NCBI GenBank assembly: GCA_024867545.1
Contig: JANFNE010000004.1
Coordinates: 310,001 to 374,000 of the forward strand
Reading direction: 5' to 3'
Length of the DNA stretch: 64,000 nucleotides
Source: Phytopythium helicoides
Taxonomy: Eukaryota > Oomycota > Peronosporomycetes > Pythiales > Pythiaceae
Shown here: positions 31,623 through 42,990 of the stretch, piece after piece
Layout: every line of letters starts with the position of its first letter
Position numbering within the stretch: the first letter of the stretch is position 1
The notes under the pieces: model-generated
What the model was told of the DNA's origin: nothing
What the model saw: only the letters and a program-made list of their open reading frames with translations
Database searches by the model: none
Translations under genes and position numbers: made by a program

Positions 31623-34600
31623 TTAGTGGAGCAGCGGGTAGTATGCATCGTCACTTGTCACCAATACGCGCTCCGAGATCCGGCGTCTGACGACGACGAA
31701 GGCGACGACAGCAACAAGCGCGGTTGCAATAACAAACACCGTTGTCCCAGGCTCATCTCGTGCAACCGACGCGCCAGCCAAGAACACGTTGAGTGGGAGG
31801 CTGCTGTACGCTCCTTGACCGTACGGGTTGTACGTGTCAGTATTGTCTTCTGTCGGCTCGCATCGCATCAAATCCTCTAAAGCGTTCGGGAGATTCAGTA
31901 GGGACACACATTCGACAGCGTTGCCAATCTTGCATCCTTGGCAACAGTCTCCCTTCGGGAAGTCTACGTACGTCTTGGAAGGGGTAGCACGGATAATCTT
32001 ACCACCGCAAGCCTCGTACAAGCCAGGCAGCTTCTTGCCCGCACAGCCCGTCCATTCACAGTGGTGGTCATCATTGTCAAAGTCGGGACCCTGGCAATCC
32101 TGAATATTGAACTTGCGAGGGCAAGTCTGCTCGAACGAGCCACCATCCCAGCCCACATAGGAGAAGGTGCACTCGACTTCGAATACAGTGACGGCCTCAG
32201 TGGTTTCACGGTTGAGAAGCTCGATACCAAAACGCTTGACGACATCATAGTTCTCAGCAGGAGCATCTAGAATAAGAGTTTCCGTGCGGCCTTCCAAACT
32301 ACCAACGCACGTAACATGAGAAATGTTCATACGCGCGCGGTTCTTGTCGTGTTTGAGCCCAATGTTGGCGTGGTAGTCAAATGTGAGCTCTGCAAAGTCG
32401 CTGCCTGGGTATGCACAAATCGTATCACTGGCCTGGGTAAGGGAGACCGAGGACTGGTACCACATCTGGCTGAAGTGCTCACATACCTCAATCTCCGAGT
32501 TAAGATGGAGGTGAATGTAGAATGCAAAAGAATGAACTTTGCCGCACTGTGTCCACGCCTCAATCGTGACCATGGTCTCTGCGCGGTTGAATATGATGGC
32601 ACGCTCGTCACTGAAATCTGGGACAACAATCCCGTCATCGAAAATATCATCCGTGTCGTCGTCACTATCACCGAATTGGTCTATCAGGAGTGTTCTGCCA
32701 CAGCTGCCATTGATCCTCGCCTCGAATGCGGTAGCGCCAGAAGACGAAGTCGTGCACATCAGCGTCCTTGAAATCCCACTTGAACTCGGCGTCAACTTCA
32801 ATGAGATCTGAAAGCTTCGCCTCGTATCGGCATTCATCCGACTCATCGTCAAATTCATTGCACTTGAGCAGACGGTGAACCTGAGAAATGGTGTTGTACG
32901 TCTTCTGGTCAATCTGCCCAAGAACAACCTCGCTCTCCTCAACTACTTCGTCCTTAATCTTGGCCGTCGCCGTCGCTACGGAGTCACCTGTGAACACAAG
33001 GCACTGCTCGAAAGAACACTGCTCATTGTCGTTTCCAGAGCACACGCGGGTGTCGTAATCGTAGCCGCACTTGTAGTCAGTCCAGAGCTCACGCAGCTCT
33101 GTCTGGTAGCTGCAGCAGCGCTTGCATTGACCTGGCACCACAGGTTCATCTTCATTGCGGCAGTTGTTTCCGTCATCAATCAAAGGATTCTGTCTCGCCT
33201 TCTCGCTAGCGGCAAAGTCGCACAACACATCTTTCTCGTCGAAGCACTGCTTTCCCGCAAAGTAGGCTGGGTTATCGTAGTTGACATCGAAATCTGGAAC
33301 CAAGTCAAGGTCCACCTCCTCGAAAAAGTTCTGGAGCACAAACTTGTGCTTGTCGCAACGCTCGCTCTGCGTGCACTGATCGTTCTCAGCCAACTCTTCA
33401 AAGTCGTAGAAGGATGAAATGAGCTCTTGTGCCTTCAGCAAGTTGTCAGGATTGAGAACCGTGAATTCTGCACACTCTCCATATCCAGTGCTGTTGTCAC
33501 AAATCGGGGCTGGGCATTCTGTCGTGTGGTGCGGTCGTACATGGTCAACAATTGCAAGACACCCAGGACACTGCGCATCCGTCTCGTAGTCGTACGCGTC
33601 AAGCAAAAGCTCGTACTTGCCATAGCCTGTGAATTGGATGTCGTCGAGGTAGTCAATGCCAAACTGTTGGAACGACTTCCAAGAGTACTTGATGTTGCTC
33701 AACTCTTCCAGCTCCCCAGCTTCACCTCCTTCGCACGGCTTGAGTGCGTCGCTGTATGGAATGTCCTCATAGTTTCGTGGCCATTTCAGTCCGCCAACGT
33801 GAGTAGCGATATCACGGAAGTAAAAGACTGGGTCGTTGCGCTTGCTCACAATAAGGTTGACACGCGGATTTTTTCCTTCATCTATGTTTCGGCGACCACC
33901 ACCAACGTATCCATCAGTAGGGAATGGGACTGGTACCCTCCAATCGGATGCAATTCCATCGAACGAGCAAGTCGAAGCATCCTCGAGGTGGCAAATCTCC
34001 TTGCGGTAGCCGTTGAGGCGAGTCCACTCACATTCGCAGTCAGGAGGGCTGACTGGAGTGCAAGCACCGTCCACAATCTCATACCCCGCAGGGCACTGAC
34101 AGTAGCACTGGCGCTGATTCTCCTCATCCATGTAAACAATCGGGATGGCATCTGGAAGAATACGACCGCATTGCAGACTGTGCTTGAGCTTATACGGCTG
34201 ATACGCAAAGATGTCCAAACTAGTCTCGAGCTGAATGCAGTCAGGCAACACAGTGTCGCAGCCTGAGCCATCAAGGCAAACCTGGAAATTCAAATCTGCT
34301 ACTTGGAATTCGTGTCCTTCGACGAAGTTGTACGATTTCTCGTCGGTGACAAATGAAATGACACCAACGTATTTGTCGGAGAAAGTCATCGATGGGGTAT
34401 CCTCAAGCACTGTCCCAAACTTCTTGAATGCCTTCAGCCGAGCAGCATTGCTGCGATCCGCCATCAAGTCGATATCAACCACCGGGTCCTGGACGTCGGG
34501 ATCGCCATTGCAGTCGCCCGGAATCATGGTAATTGTCCATTTCCAATCCTCAAACGCCTCATCTGCAAAAAAGGAGTTGATCCATTGCTCGATTGCATCC

Positions 34601-34948
34601 AGCGTCTCCTGACTGACACACTCGGAGATGGCAATCACGTAGTCGACTTGCTGGAAGTCGGAGAACCAGTCGCCCTCATCCACGCATGGGTATTGCGGAG
34701 TAATGCCCTGGTCCACGTACTCTGGCTCATGGTACACCTCATCGTAGTCGCTTCCACCCCCCGACGTGTTGAGGCCATAGAGGTACGGTCCGCCATCGCC
34801 TCTACGTTCGAGTCCCGACGAGCAGATCCTGCGGCAGCACCTGACTCTTGGACATGAATTTGATGGATCGCTTCGCTCCGACCGCGAGCGAGCCCTTCAG
34901 GACGCCAGCGAGCGCCGCAGCCAGCAGCAGCGCGCGTGGTCCCTTCAT
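31623..34948 (-). CDS. Large Cys-rich type I membrane protein, paralogue 3
   Basis: About 1,108 residues. The start is the ATG at 34948 (MKGPRALLLAAALAGVLKGS), a good signal peptide; the longer upstream frame is not used. LPQDLLVG follows. One extra base near 34815 must be skipped to read on into GLERRGDGGPYLYGL and the main body. A second shift near 32700 joins the parts around the EDQWQLW motif. The ordered motifs are as in paralogues 1, 2 and 4 (CYCQCPAGYE, GYRKEIC, GYGKYELLLDAYDY, QCPGCLAIVDHVRPHHTTEC, RCCSYQTELRELW, MWYQSSVSL, CAYPGSDFAELTFDYHANIG). A short spacer leads to the membrane helix (TVFVIATALVAVVAFVVV) and tail DDAYYPLLH. Confidence 0.75.
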
Positions 34949-35377
34949 CGTCGACCCGAAGCTGCCGAACGCGCGAATTTTTCTCAACTGGGCAAGCTCG
35001 AGCTGTCGCGCCGTGGGGAGCACAAGCAAAGCAGCGTCTCTCGCCAAGTGTCGCGACGGCTTGTACGGTCGCTAACGCTGCCAGTGGTTTCTCGCCTTGG
35101 CGCCGCGTGGGAGCGGCCGGGAGTCGGCAAGGCGAAAGGCCGCGCGATCTTTGGCCGCAGAGGCCATGATGAGGTGCGTTACGCGGGAAACCCACGGCCA
35201 TCACGACACTTTTCAGCAGTTTGAATTGATTTTCTTGCTCGCAGGTTTTTCAAAATGATGAATTCGTGAAAAGTGATGGAGGTGATGGAGGTGAGGGAAA
35301 AGTGGGGATCCGATGTCACAATACAGGAAAGGCATGCTCAGCAGTCTACTCTCGCGACGACTACCCACTCGAACTAC
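34949..35377. other. Spacer between paralogues 3 and 4
   Basis: About 430 nt, the presumed promoter of paralogue 3 and 3' flank of paralogue 4. No gene is supported. Confidence 0.4.
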
Positions 35378-38300
35378 TTAGAGCAGCAGTGGCTCGTACA
35401 CGCCGCTCTGCTCGCGCTCACGCTGGGCAGCTGCCGCCTTCGCGCGCTTGACGACGACAAGGGCGACAGCCGCCACCATGACACCTGCCGACAGCAACAA
35501 AACCATCCCGGATTGCTGTTGCTGCGAGCTAGTTGACATGAGCTTGGCTGGCCCGTTGACCTTGAACACTCGCTCCAGTCTGCTCTTCTTCAGTCTTCGT
35601 AGTTTGTCGGCTCATCGCCATATCCAGCTGGCTCATCGCCATAGCCTGTCGGCTCATCGCCGTAGCCACCATAGCCAACGTCACCATACTCGTCGTAGCT
35701 CCCACTGTACGATGCCTCGTCGTCCGTGTAGTAGTCATCATCGTACATTGTGTAGGCATCCGCGGGCATCTGGACGGGCTCGCATCGCTTTAGATCGTTG
35801 CTGCCATCCGGAAGGTTGAGCAGCGATACACACTCGACGGCAGGCCCACGCTCGCAGCCTTGGCAGCACTCCTTGTCACCGTACTGAACGTACGTGTGAT
35901 GCGGAGACGCACGGACGATCTTGCCGCCGCAGGCTTGGTACAGACCTGCCAGCTCGTGTTGGTTAGCACAACCAGTGTACTTGCACATGCGGCCGTCGGT
36001 ATCGTAGGTAGGACCGACGCAGTCCTTGATGTTGAACTTGCGCTGGCACGAAATGCTCCTCGGGTCCTGCTGGAACCCGACATAGGTAAACGTACACGTG
36101 GCCGAGAAAATGGTCGTCTGCCTCGTCGTCCACCGATTCACGAGCTCCACACCGAAGCGCTTGACAACATCAGCATTATCAGCCGGCACATCGATGAAAG
36201 TTGTCGGTTCCAGGTCTCCAATCTGACCGACACATGAAACATGAGAAATGTTCATGTGGAGGCGACTGCGGTCGTACTGAAGACCGATGTTGGCGTGGTA
36301 GTCAAACGTCAGCTCAGCGAAATCGCTGCCCGGGTACGCGCAAATGGTATCGTCGGCCTCGGTAAGTGAGACTGTCGACTGATACCACATCTGACTGAAG
36401 TGGTCGCACACTCGAATGTCCGAATCCAAGTGCAGGTACACGTAGAAGACGAATGAATGCACTTTACCGCATTGAGTCCAAGCCTCAATGGTGATCATGG
36501 TCTCGGGACGATCGAAGGTGATTCTCTCCTCGGTGTTTGCACCTTCCACGACAATTTCATTCGCCCTCTCGGTCTGCCACAGCTGCCAGTCTTCATCTCC
36601 GCGTACACGATAGCGCCAGAAAACGTAGTCGCTAACATCGGCGTAATTCAGGTCCCAATTGAGCTGCGCATCGACTTCAATGAGGTCCGACAGAGCCGCC
36701 TCAAAGGTGCAGGCGGGATTTTCCGAGTCGAAATCTGTGCAGTTGAGCGCGCGGTGTACCTGGTTGATAGTGTTAAAGCCACCCTGATCGATATTAGCAA
36801 GCACAGCCGAGCTCTCGTCCACAACATCGTCCTTAATTTTGGCCGTCGCGGTTGCGATCGAGTTGCCATCCACAACGAGACACTGCTGGAAGGAGCAGGT
36901 TTCGGTGTCGTCACCAGAGCACTGTCGAGTCGCGTAGTCGTAGCCGCACTGATAATTCACCCAGAGCTCACGCAGCTCCGTCGCCAATCCACAGCAGCGC
37001 TTGCATTGTCCAGGCAACACAGGCTCGTCATCATTGAGGCAGTTGCTGTCTTCGTCGACGAGCGGGTTCTGCTTAATTCTGTCGCTTTCGAACAAGTCCG
37101 AGAGCACCGAGTCCGTATCAAAGCACTGTTTACCAGCCTCAAACGAGGGCTCACCATAAGAGTCGATCGGGATGCTTGGTTCGTCTTCAAAGAAGTTCTG
37201 GATTGCAAAGTACTGCTCATCACAGCGGTCACTCTCTCCATAGTCGTCGTCTTCGGCCAGTTCACCGTAGTTATAGAACGCTGTGATAAGCTCCTGAGCT
37301 TTCTCAAGGTTGTCAAGTGTCAAAGACGCAGTGTTGTCGCAGTCGTTTACGTACGAGTCACCGTATGGGTCGGAGTCGCAGAAGCTTACTGGGCACTCGG
37401 TCGTGTGATGCGGGCGGAGCTTGTCGACGATAGCAACGCAGCCTGGGCACGTCGAGTCCGAGTGGCAGTCGTGCGCGTTCACTTCGAGCTTGTACTTTCC
37501 GCACCCTGGAACTCAAAGTTATCCAGGTATGCCTTGCCACCGGACTTGTAGTTCTTCCAGGGAATGGTCTGAGAGGAAAGCACCTCAGGATCCTGCTGAT
37601 CTTGGTAGGGGTTAATAGAATCGATTCCCGAGATACTTTGGCACGTCGTCGGCCACGAGGCAGCATAGTTGACCAGGCTGGCAATTTCGTCGTATTCGTA
37701 CACGGGGTCGTTTACCTGAGACGCAATGAAATCCACTCGCGGGTTGTTACCTTCTTTTGCGCTGTAGCCATCTCCGATGTATGGTACATCGAGCTTCCAG
37801 TCGGTAACGGCGTACTGCAGCGGCTTGGAAGTGGAACTGGTAATCTCATGGCGACAGCCATCCTTCTTGACCCACTCGCACTGATAAGCTGCTAACACCG
37901 TGGAGGACTCCTCACATATGGCACTGTCCAGATTTGCCTCAAATCCCGCAGGGCACTTGCAGTAGCACTGGCGATTATTGTAGTCGTCCAAGTACACGAT
38001 TGGGACAGCCCCGTCCAACTTGCCTGCGCACGTCACGGTCTTCTTTTTCGTGAAGGGTTGATACGTATACAGGTCAGCATTGTTGATCTGGATGACATTG
38101 TCGTATGGGGTGGTGCAGTCGTAGTCGTATTCGTCTTCACACAGCTGGAAAGTGAACGACTGAGAGTAGTGATTGCGGGTCTCATAGCCCTGCACCTCTT
38201 CCAGTGACTCCTTGTCCGTCACAAACGAAATGATGACAGTCTCCACGTCGTTGGTCGGCAGCTCGATCTCGTTCAGTCCTTCTAGCACTCTACCGTATTG

Positions 38301-38709
38301 CTCAAAGCTCTTCAGTCGTGCAGCATTGCTTGTCGCCTTCTCCTCGGAAATGAGGTTGACGCCACTGTCTACCGCAGGCTGGGCAGGCGGTGGCCCACAA
38401 TTTCCAGGAATCATGGTGGTGGTAAATGTTACGCCCGTGAAGCCATTGAGAATGCTGCCAACCCAGGCGTTGATGGCGTCCATCGCCTTCGCGTTGAGGC
38501 ACTCAGAAATCACAAGGACGGCATCGCCAGTTGTTGTGTTCGTAGTGTCGAACGTCTCAAGGCATGCTGGATTTTCGTTGGTGTCAATCTGAGGCAAGTC
38601 ATCACTGAGGAGACTCCGGCGGAGCAAGTCCTGGTTGGTCTTGGCCGCCGAGGTAACGGCAGCATGGATACCCTGCTGCAAACACCAGCAGCGCTCCTGT
38701 CGCCTTCAT
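35378..38709 (-). CDS. Large Cys-rich type I membrane protein, paralogue 4
   Basis: About 1,110 residues if frames are joined. ATG at 38709 begins MKATGALLV; a one-base shift near 38680 is needed to reach LQQGIHAAVTSAAKTNQDLL, so the signal peptide is interrupted. Further shifts lie near 37500 (before GKYKLEVNAHDC) and 35590 (before the membrane anchor). The body shows the family order: VISECLNAKAMDAINAW, TTMIPGNC, CYCKCPAGFE, CPGCVAIVDKLRPHHTTEC, RCCGLATELRELW, ITIEAWTQCGKVHSF, MWYQSTVSL, CAYPGSDFAELTFDYHANIG and CCQGC. Instead of a Ser/Thr stalk it has a Tyr/Gly/Asp segment with GYGDEP repeats, then a membrane helix (MVLLLSAGVMVAAVALVVV). The tail is SGVYEPLLL, keeping Y-x-P-L-L. Confidence 0.72.
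35606..35667 (-). repeat. In-frame 24-nt tandem repeat (GYGDEP units) in paralogue 4
   Basis: Three successive units encode GYGDEPT, GYGDEPA and GYGDEPT, preceded by related GYGG/GYGD units. The unit lies just outside the membrane segment and is a likely site of length variation. Confidence 0.7.
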
Positions 38710-39072
38710 GTCTTCACCCGCTCACGCCCAGATCGTCGACGAGGACTCGGTCAGTCGATCGGCCTCGCTTGGAAATTCTCGAGTGAGCCGCGGATATGAG
38801 GCGTCGGCAGTGCTTGCGCCTTTTGGGGACTGGAGGTTGAGCGCGCTGCTACCAGCGACTTCTTGCGCGGTCGCGACGGGTCAAGGACCCTGCCAACCCT
38901 TCACGTTGCGACTTCTCCGGGCTCGAAGCTGCGAGTCCTTTCACTCGTCAGTGGTTTCGATCCGATCCAACCCCAGGCATGACAATAACGGTTGCGGCAC
39001 AGGTATTCACACCTACACAACCGATGCTTTTCAAAATCTCGTATTCTCGCCACGAATGTGGATCTGCCACCT
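38710..39072. other. Spacer between paralogue 4 and the CCR4-like gene
   Basis: About 360 nt holding the presumed promoter of paralogue 4. Nothing else recognised. Confidence 0.4.
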
Positions 39073-41058
39073 CTAGTTCCATGTCACGGACAGGTTTTCT
39101 GTCCTCATTGCAAACACGCATGCGAGAGGCAAGTGGTCTGACGGGCAAGTGCGGTTTGGAAGCCACGAGACAGACCTTCCTGACACATTAGGGAGGTCAG
39201 GAGCTTTCCATTCACCCATGTACTTGTCCTCATCGCTTGTGACGGCAAGCGCATCTCGCCAGTCAGCGGGTCGATGTTTGATCCACTCCGAGTCTTCGAT
39301 ATGTCGAGGAAGCCGCTCATCTTGCCCTATTTCCTCAAGCTCATCTAGAGATGGCAAAGCAAGCAGCTGGAATGGGGCGAGCTGGCTGGTCGAGTAGAAG
39401 ATGTAATCAATCGTCCCCTGGAACTTCTCGCTTGAGAACGTTAGCTCTGGCTCGCACAAGTACTCGAAGTACTCGCCGTACGCGCTCTCGAACTGCTCAT
39501 TGTGCACAAGTTCGACGTCTCGGTCGCCTCGACATAAGAGGGTTGCGTAGCACTTTGCACCAGTTGCCGGGCCTTTGTCTCCACTTGCGTACATTGCTGC
39601 AGGGCCTGTACCCGAAAGCAATGCACGGGGACACACAGCAAAGTTGTTGTTGGCGTTATTCCCTCCACCTCTACTGGCATCATCATTTGTGAATCGCGGG
39701 GTTCTTCCAGAACCAAATGATGGGTTATACGGCTTCACTGGTGGCGGGGTATCCCGAGCAAGATGTAGTTTCGGGCTAATTGGTAGCCCAGACGATGCCT
39801 TTCACTTGCCGAGAAGTTTCAATCGGAGCGGAAGGTTGGCTCCAGTGCCCCCAGCCGTTTTCATTTCTTGCTGCTACACGGAACTGGTACGTCACTCCTG
39901 CACTCAACGTTGAAATAATCACTTCTGTTGAAGGAGCAGCAACCAAGGTCTCGTTGAGGAATCCAGTTCGAGCACTAGTGCAGTTTTTGACGGCAACTTT
40001 GTACTCCAGCACAGGAAGTTGTTTCTGTTGTACCTTTGGCTGCTCGAGACTCAGAATGACCGCAGGCATTTCCCAATGAACTGTTACAGAAGAAGAGGTC
40101 GCGCTGGAAGTTGTCGGTCTCAACGGAGCGGGTGGCGCCTCTGGGCTCGGTCGTCTCCGACCTGTCATGACGACGTGGTACACATCGCTGCTTGGGACTG
40201 CGTTAAATGTACCGGCGAGAATTATTGGCAAGTGGAAATCAGCGTTGAACACCGCGATTTCCCTGCACAGGAACTCAGCTTGTAGCACTCGAACTTGCTC
40301 GAGGGAGGGCGCCTGCCGCAAGTTGGGTGTTGGCGATACACACTGCACTCGGGAGCTGCGACTTCTCCCACGGCTGGAGGCACGTGAGCAGCGCGATATT
40401 ATTCTGCCGCGCTCGTGCAGCAAGATTGGGGTCGTTGATTCGATCGCACACGTCGTTCAGATCAACTTGCGATGAACGGAACAGCTGAAAGTGTCGTGTC
40501 GAAACGCCGTCACGAGTCCATGATCAGCACCGCGAGCCCGCGCATGGACGCTGTCATACCCTGCAGTTGACAACTTGTCGACCCACCAGTCGTCGTAGTC
40601 GTCGACTTCCTGCACGTCCACTCTATTAGCTGGCTCGAACGCATTGGGATCCACCAACACCTCTAAACCTTGCCTGCAAGCAGAACACGTCCGCATCGAG
40701 GGACAGGATCTCGCTGCCAGCATCGGTACGAGAATTAGCCTTCTCACGGCTGTCCTTGGGTTCTAAAAAGGAGACAGGTCCTCCACCTCAGCAGCAGCTC
40801 CCGCCTCCGCGCAATGTTAAGCACCGCAGGGTCCACATAGCTGGCGTCCGGACGCAGCAGCCGCCGCGCGCCCAGCTGCGAGAGCACGTTGTACGTCGCG
40901 ACCGTGAGCTTCTCCAGGTCTGCGAGCGCGCTGAGGCCTCGCCACGTCGCTCCTCGCGGGCAGGAACGCGCGCGCCTCTCGGTCCTCCATGCCCACGTCC
41001 AATGGCTACACTCTCGACTCTTGAACAGTCGTCCTCTGTGCGTCCGTTTCGGCGCCAT
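39073..41058 (-). CDS. CCR4/Angel-type endonuclease-exonuclease-phosphatase protein with inserted FN3 domain
   Basis: EEP-fold (deadenylase-like) protein. Exons 41058-40787, 40713-40674 and one starting at 40609 join cleanly. Intron 1 is GT-AG (73 nt) and intron 2 is a GC-AG intron (64 nt, donor cag/gcaagg). The EEP motifs are VATYNVLSQ, EILSLDADVFCLQEVDDYD, ILAGTFNAVPSSDVY, GTIDYIFYS and CPSDHLPLACVF. A fibronectin type III domain (about 40115-39800, ending TYQFRVAARNENGWGHWS) is inserted after the AGTFN motif. That motif normally reads GDxN, so the catalytic Asp is Thr here. Single-base shifts are needed near 40510, 40340 and 39795, either assembly errors or decay. It shares a 250-nt divergent promoter with AsnRS. 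Confidence 0.72.
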
Positions 41059-41308
41059 GCTCGACGCAGCATCGAGGTGTCCACCCTCCTCCATGTTGCC
41101 GTCCAAGTTGCCTTTCTCCTCTCTTCCCCACATCCGATTGGGCAATAGTCGTCGTCAAATCAAAATCCGATTGGCTAATATACATACCCACTCCATTTCC
41201 ACCAATCATCGAGCGCGCTCCTGCGGGCCACAAGAACTCGACTGTGGAGGAAGGATCCACAAGCCACCCTCCATCACTTTCCTTCTGTCGGCCTCCTCCC
41301 CACTCGCC
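41059..41308. promoter_or_regulatory. Bidirectional promoter between CCR4-like gene and AsnRS
   Basis: 250 nt between two outward starts, with GATTGG boxes at 41136-41141 and 41169-41174 and a CCAAT-type ccaatcat at 41202-41209. This spacing is typical of compact oomycete divergent promoters. Confidence 0.5.
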
Positions 41309-42808
41309 ATGGACGCCGTGCTGCCGCCGCCCGCGCCCGTCAAGGCGCCCACGCTCTTCCGCCGCAGCCGCGTGCGCGTCAAGGAGCTGCTGGCGCGTGG
41401 CCTCGAGCTCGAGGGCCAGAGCGTCACGGTCAAGGGCTGGGCCAAGACGCTGCGCGAGGCTGGCGCCGGCTCGCTCGCCTTTTTGGAGCTCAGCGACGGC
41501 TCGTGCTTTGCAGGCCTGCAGGTCGTCATCACGCGCGACGAGACGGAGGGGTTCGCGGACGCGCTCGCCTCGGGCGGCGTCGGCGCCAGCTTCAGCGCCA
41601 CGGGCACCGTCGTCAAGTCCCCCGCCAAGGGACAGCTCATCGAGCTCAAGGCCAGCAAGGTGGAGCTCTTCGGAGGCATCCCCGACCCTGCCACGTACCC
41701 CATGTCCAAGAAGCGCCACTCGCTCGAGCACCTGCGCGCCCATGCGCACCTGCGCCCGCGCTCCAACATCCACGGCGCCGCCATGCGCGTGCGCCACGCC
41801 ATGGCCTTCGCCACGCACGACTTCTTCAACTCGCGCGGGTTCCTGTACATCCACACGCCCATCATCACCGAGTCGGACTGCGAGGGCGCTGGAGAGATGT
41901 TCAGCGTCACTACGCTGCTCTCCAAGTACCCGGACGGCAAGCTGCCTGTCAAGCCGGCGGCTGACGGATCGACCAAGATCGACTACCTGTCGGACTTCTT
42001 TGACCGCCCGTCCTACCTCAGCGTCTCGGGACAGCTCAACGTTGAGACCCACTGCTGCGCGCTCTCGGATGTCTACACGTTCGGCCCCACGTTCCGCGCT
42101 GAGAACTCGAACACGTCGCGCCACCTGGCCGAGTTCTGGATGGTCGAGCCGGAGATCGCCTTCGCTGACCTCAACGACAACATCGACCTGGCCGAGGACT
42201 ACCTCAAGTACTGCGTGCAGTACGCCATCGACCACTGCGCCGAGGACCTCGAGTTCTTCAACAAGAACGTCGAGAAGGGTCTGATTGACCGCCTGCGTGC
42301 GACCGTCGAGTCGCCCTTCGAGCGCATCTCGTACACGGACGCCGTTGAGCTGCTGCTCAAGCCGGAGCACCTCAAGAAGGGCAAGTTCGAGGTCAAGCCC
42401 ACGTGGGGCGTCGACCTCGGCTCGGAGCATGAGCGCTACCTGACGGAGGTCGTGTACAAGAAGCCCGTGGTGATCTTCAACTACCCGAAGGAGTTCAAGA
42501 GCTTCTACATGCGCCTCAACGAGGACGGCAAGACGGTCGCGGCGGCTGATGTGCTGGTGCCCAACGTCGGCGAGATCATCGGTGGCTCGCAGCGTGAGGA
42601 GCGCCTTGACATTCTGGCTCAGCGTATCACCGAGTCGGGTGCCAACCCGGAGGATTACCAATGGTACCTCGACCTGCGCAAGTACGGCACGGTGCCGCAC
42701 TCGGGCTTTGGTCTCGGCTTCGAGCGTCTCGTGCGGTTCGTCACAGGCATCGAGAACATCCGTGATGTGATCCCGTTCCCGCGGTGGCCGGGCAACGCCG
42801 CGTTCTAG
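41309..42808 (+). CDS. NARS1: Asparaginyl-tRNA synthetase (cytosolic class IIb)
   Basis: Charges tRNA-Asn with asparagine. Intronless, 499 residues from the ATG at 41309 (MDAVLPPPAPVK); the upstream in-frame extension is not conserved-looking and crosses the promoter. The N-terminal OB fold (residues about 25-135) carries GWAKTLREAGAGSLAFLELSDG. The class II core has motif 2 in FGPTFRAENSNTSRHLAEF, then WMVEPEIAF, and motif 3 in the GFGLGFERLVRF segment. The Asn-specific features (GxxRxExSNTxRH pattern) separate it from AspRS. No targeting peptide is seen, so the cytosolic form is favoured. Clean reading frame with strongly GC-biased codons, unlike the broken genes nearby. Confidence 0.96.
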   Translation: MDAVLPPPAPVKAPTLFRRSRVRVKELLARGLELEGQSVTVKGWAKTLREAGAGSLAFLELSDGSCFAGLQVVITRDETEGFADALASGGVGASFSATGTVVKSPAKGQLIELKASKVELFGGIPDPATYPMSKKRHSLEHLRAHAHLRPRSNIHGAAMRVRHAMAFATHDFFNSRGFLYIHTPIITESDCEGAGEMFSVTTLLSKYPDGKLPVKPAADGSTKIDYLSDFFDRPSYLSVSGQLNVETHCCALSDVYTFGPTFRAENSNTSRHLAEFWMVEPEIAFADLNDNIDLAEDYLKYCVQYAIDHCAEDLEFFNKNVEKGLIDRLRATVESPFERISYTDAVELLLKPEHLKKGKFEVKPTWGVDLGSEHERYLTEVVYKKPVVIFNYPKEFKSFYMRLNEDGKTVAAADVLVPNVGEIIGGSQREERLDILAQRITESGANPEDYQWYLDLRKYGTVPHSGFGLGFERLVRFVTGIENIRDVIPFPRWPGNAAF

Positions 42809-42990
42809 GTCGTCTTGAAAAGAGATGACCTGGACGCCGGCCGCCTTTGTCATGAAGGCTAGATGCGATCAGTAGAGGACGCGTTGAAGAGTCGTAGGCG
42901 TCCATGAAGAACGTCATACACGTTTGTTTATCAGCCAGTGAGAAAGTGTGTGGGTGAAAAGTTCATCGTGTTAGTGGACGAGTTACAGGA

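Noticed and set aside
24900..38700. Programmed +1 frameshifting as an explanation for the frame breaks
   Set aside because: The break sites share no slippery sequence or common stop context, and both one-base gains and losses occur. Indel error or decay is simpler.
22407..38709. HAP2/GCS1 gamete fusogen as identity of the large membrane proteins
   Set aside because: Considered because of one membrane helix and a Cys-rich ectodomain, but I could not find the HAP2 signature region; left as unknown.
40889..41308. N-terminal extension of AsnRS from an upstream ATG
   Set aside because: It overlaps the divergent promoter and the neighbouring gene's first exon, and family members start near the chosen ATG at 41309.
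41006..42853. 615-codon frame antisense to AsnRS
   Set aside because: Shadow of third-position GC bias; the sense strand is an unmistakable synthetase.
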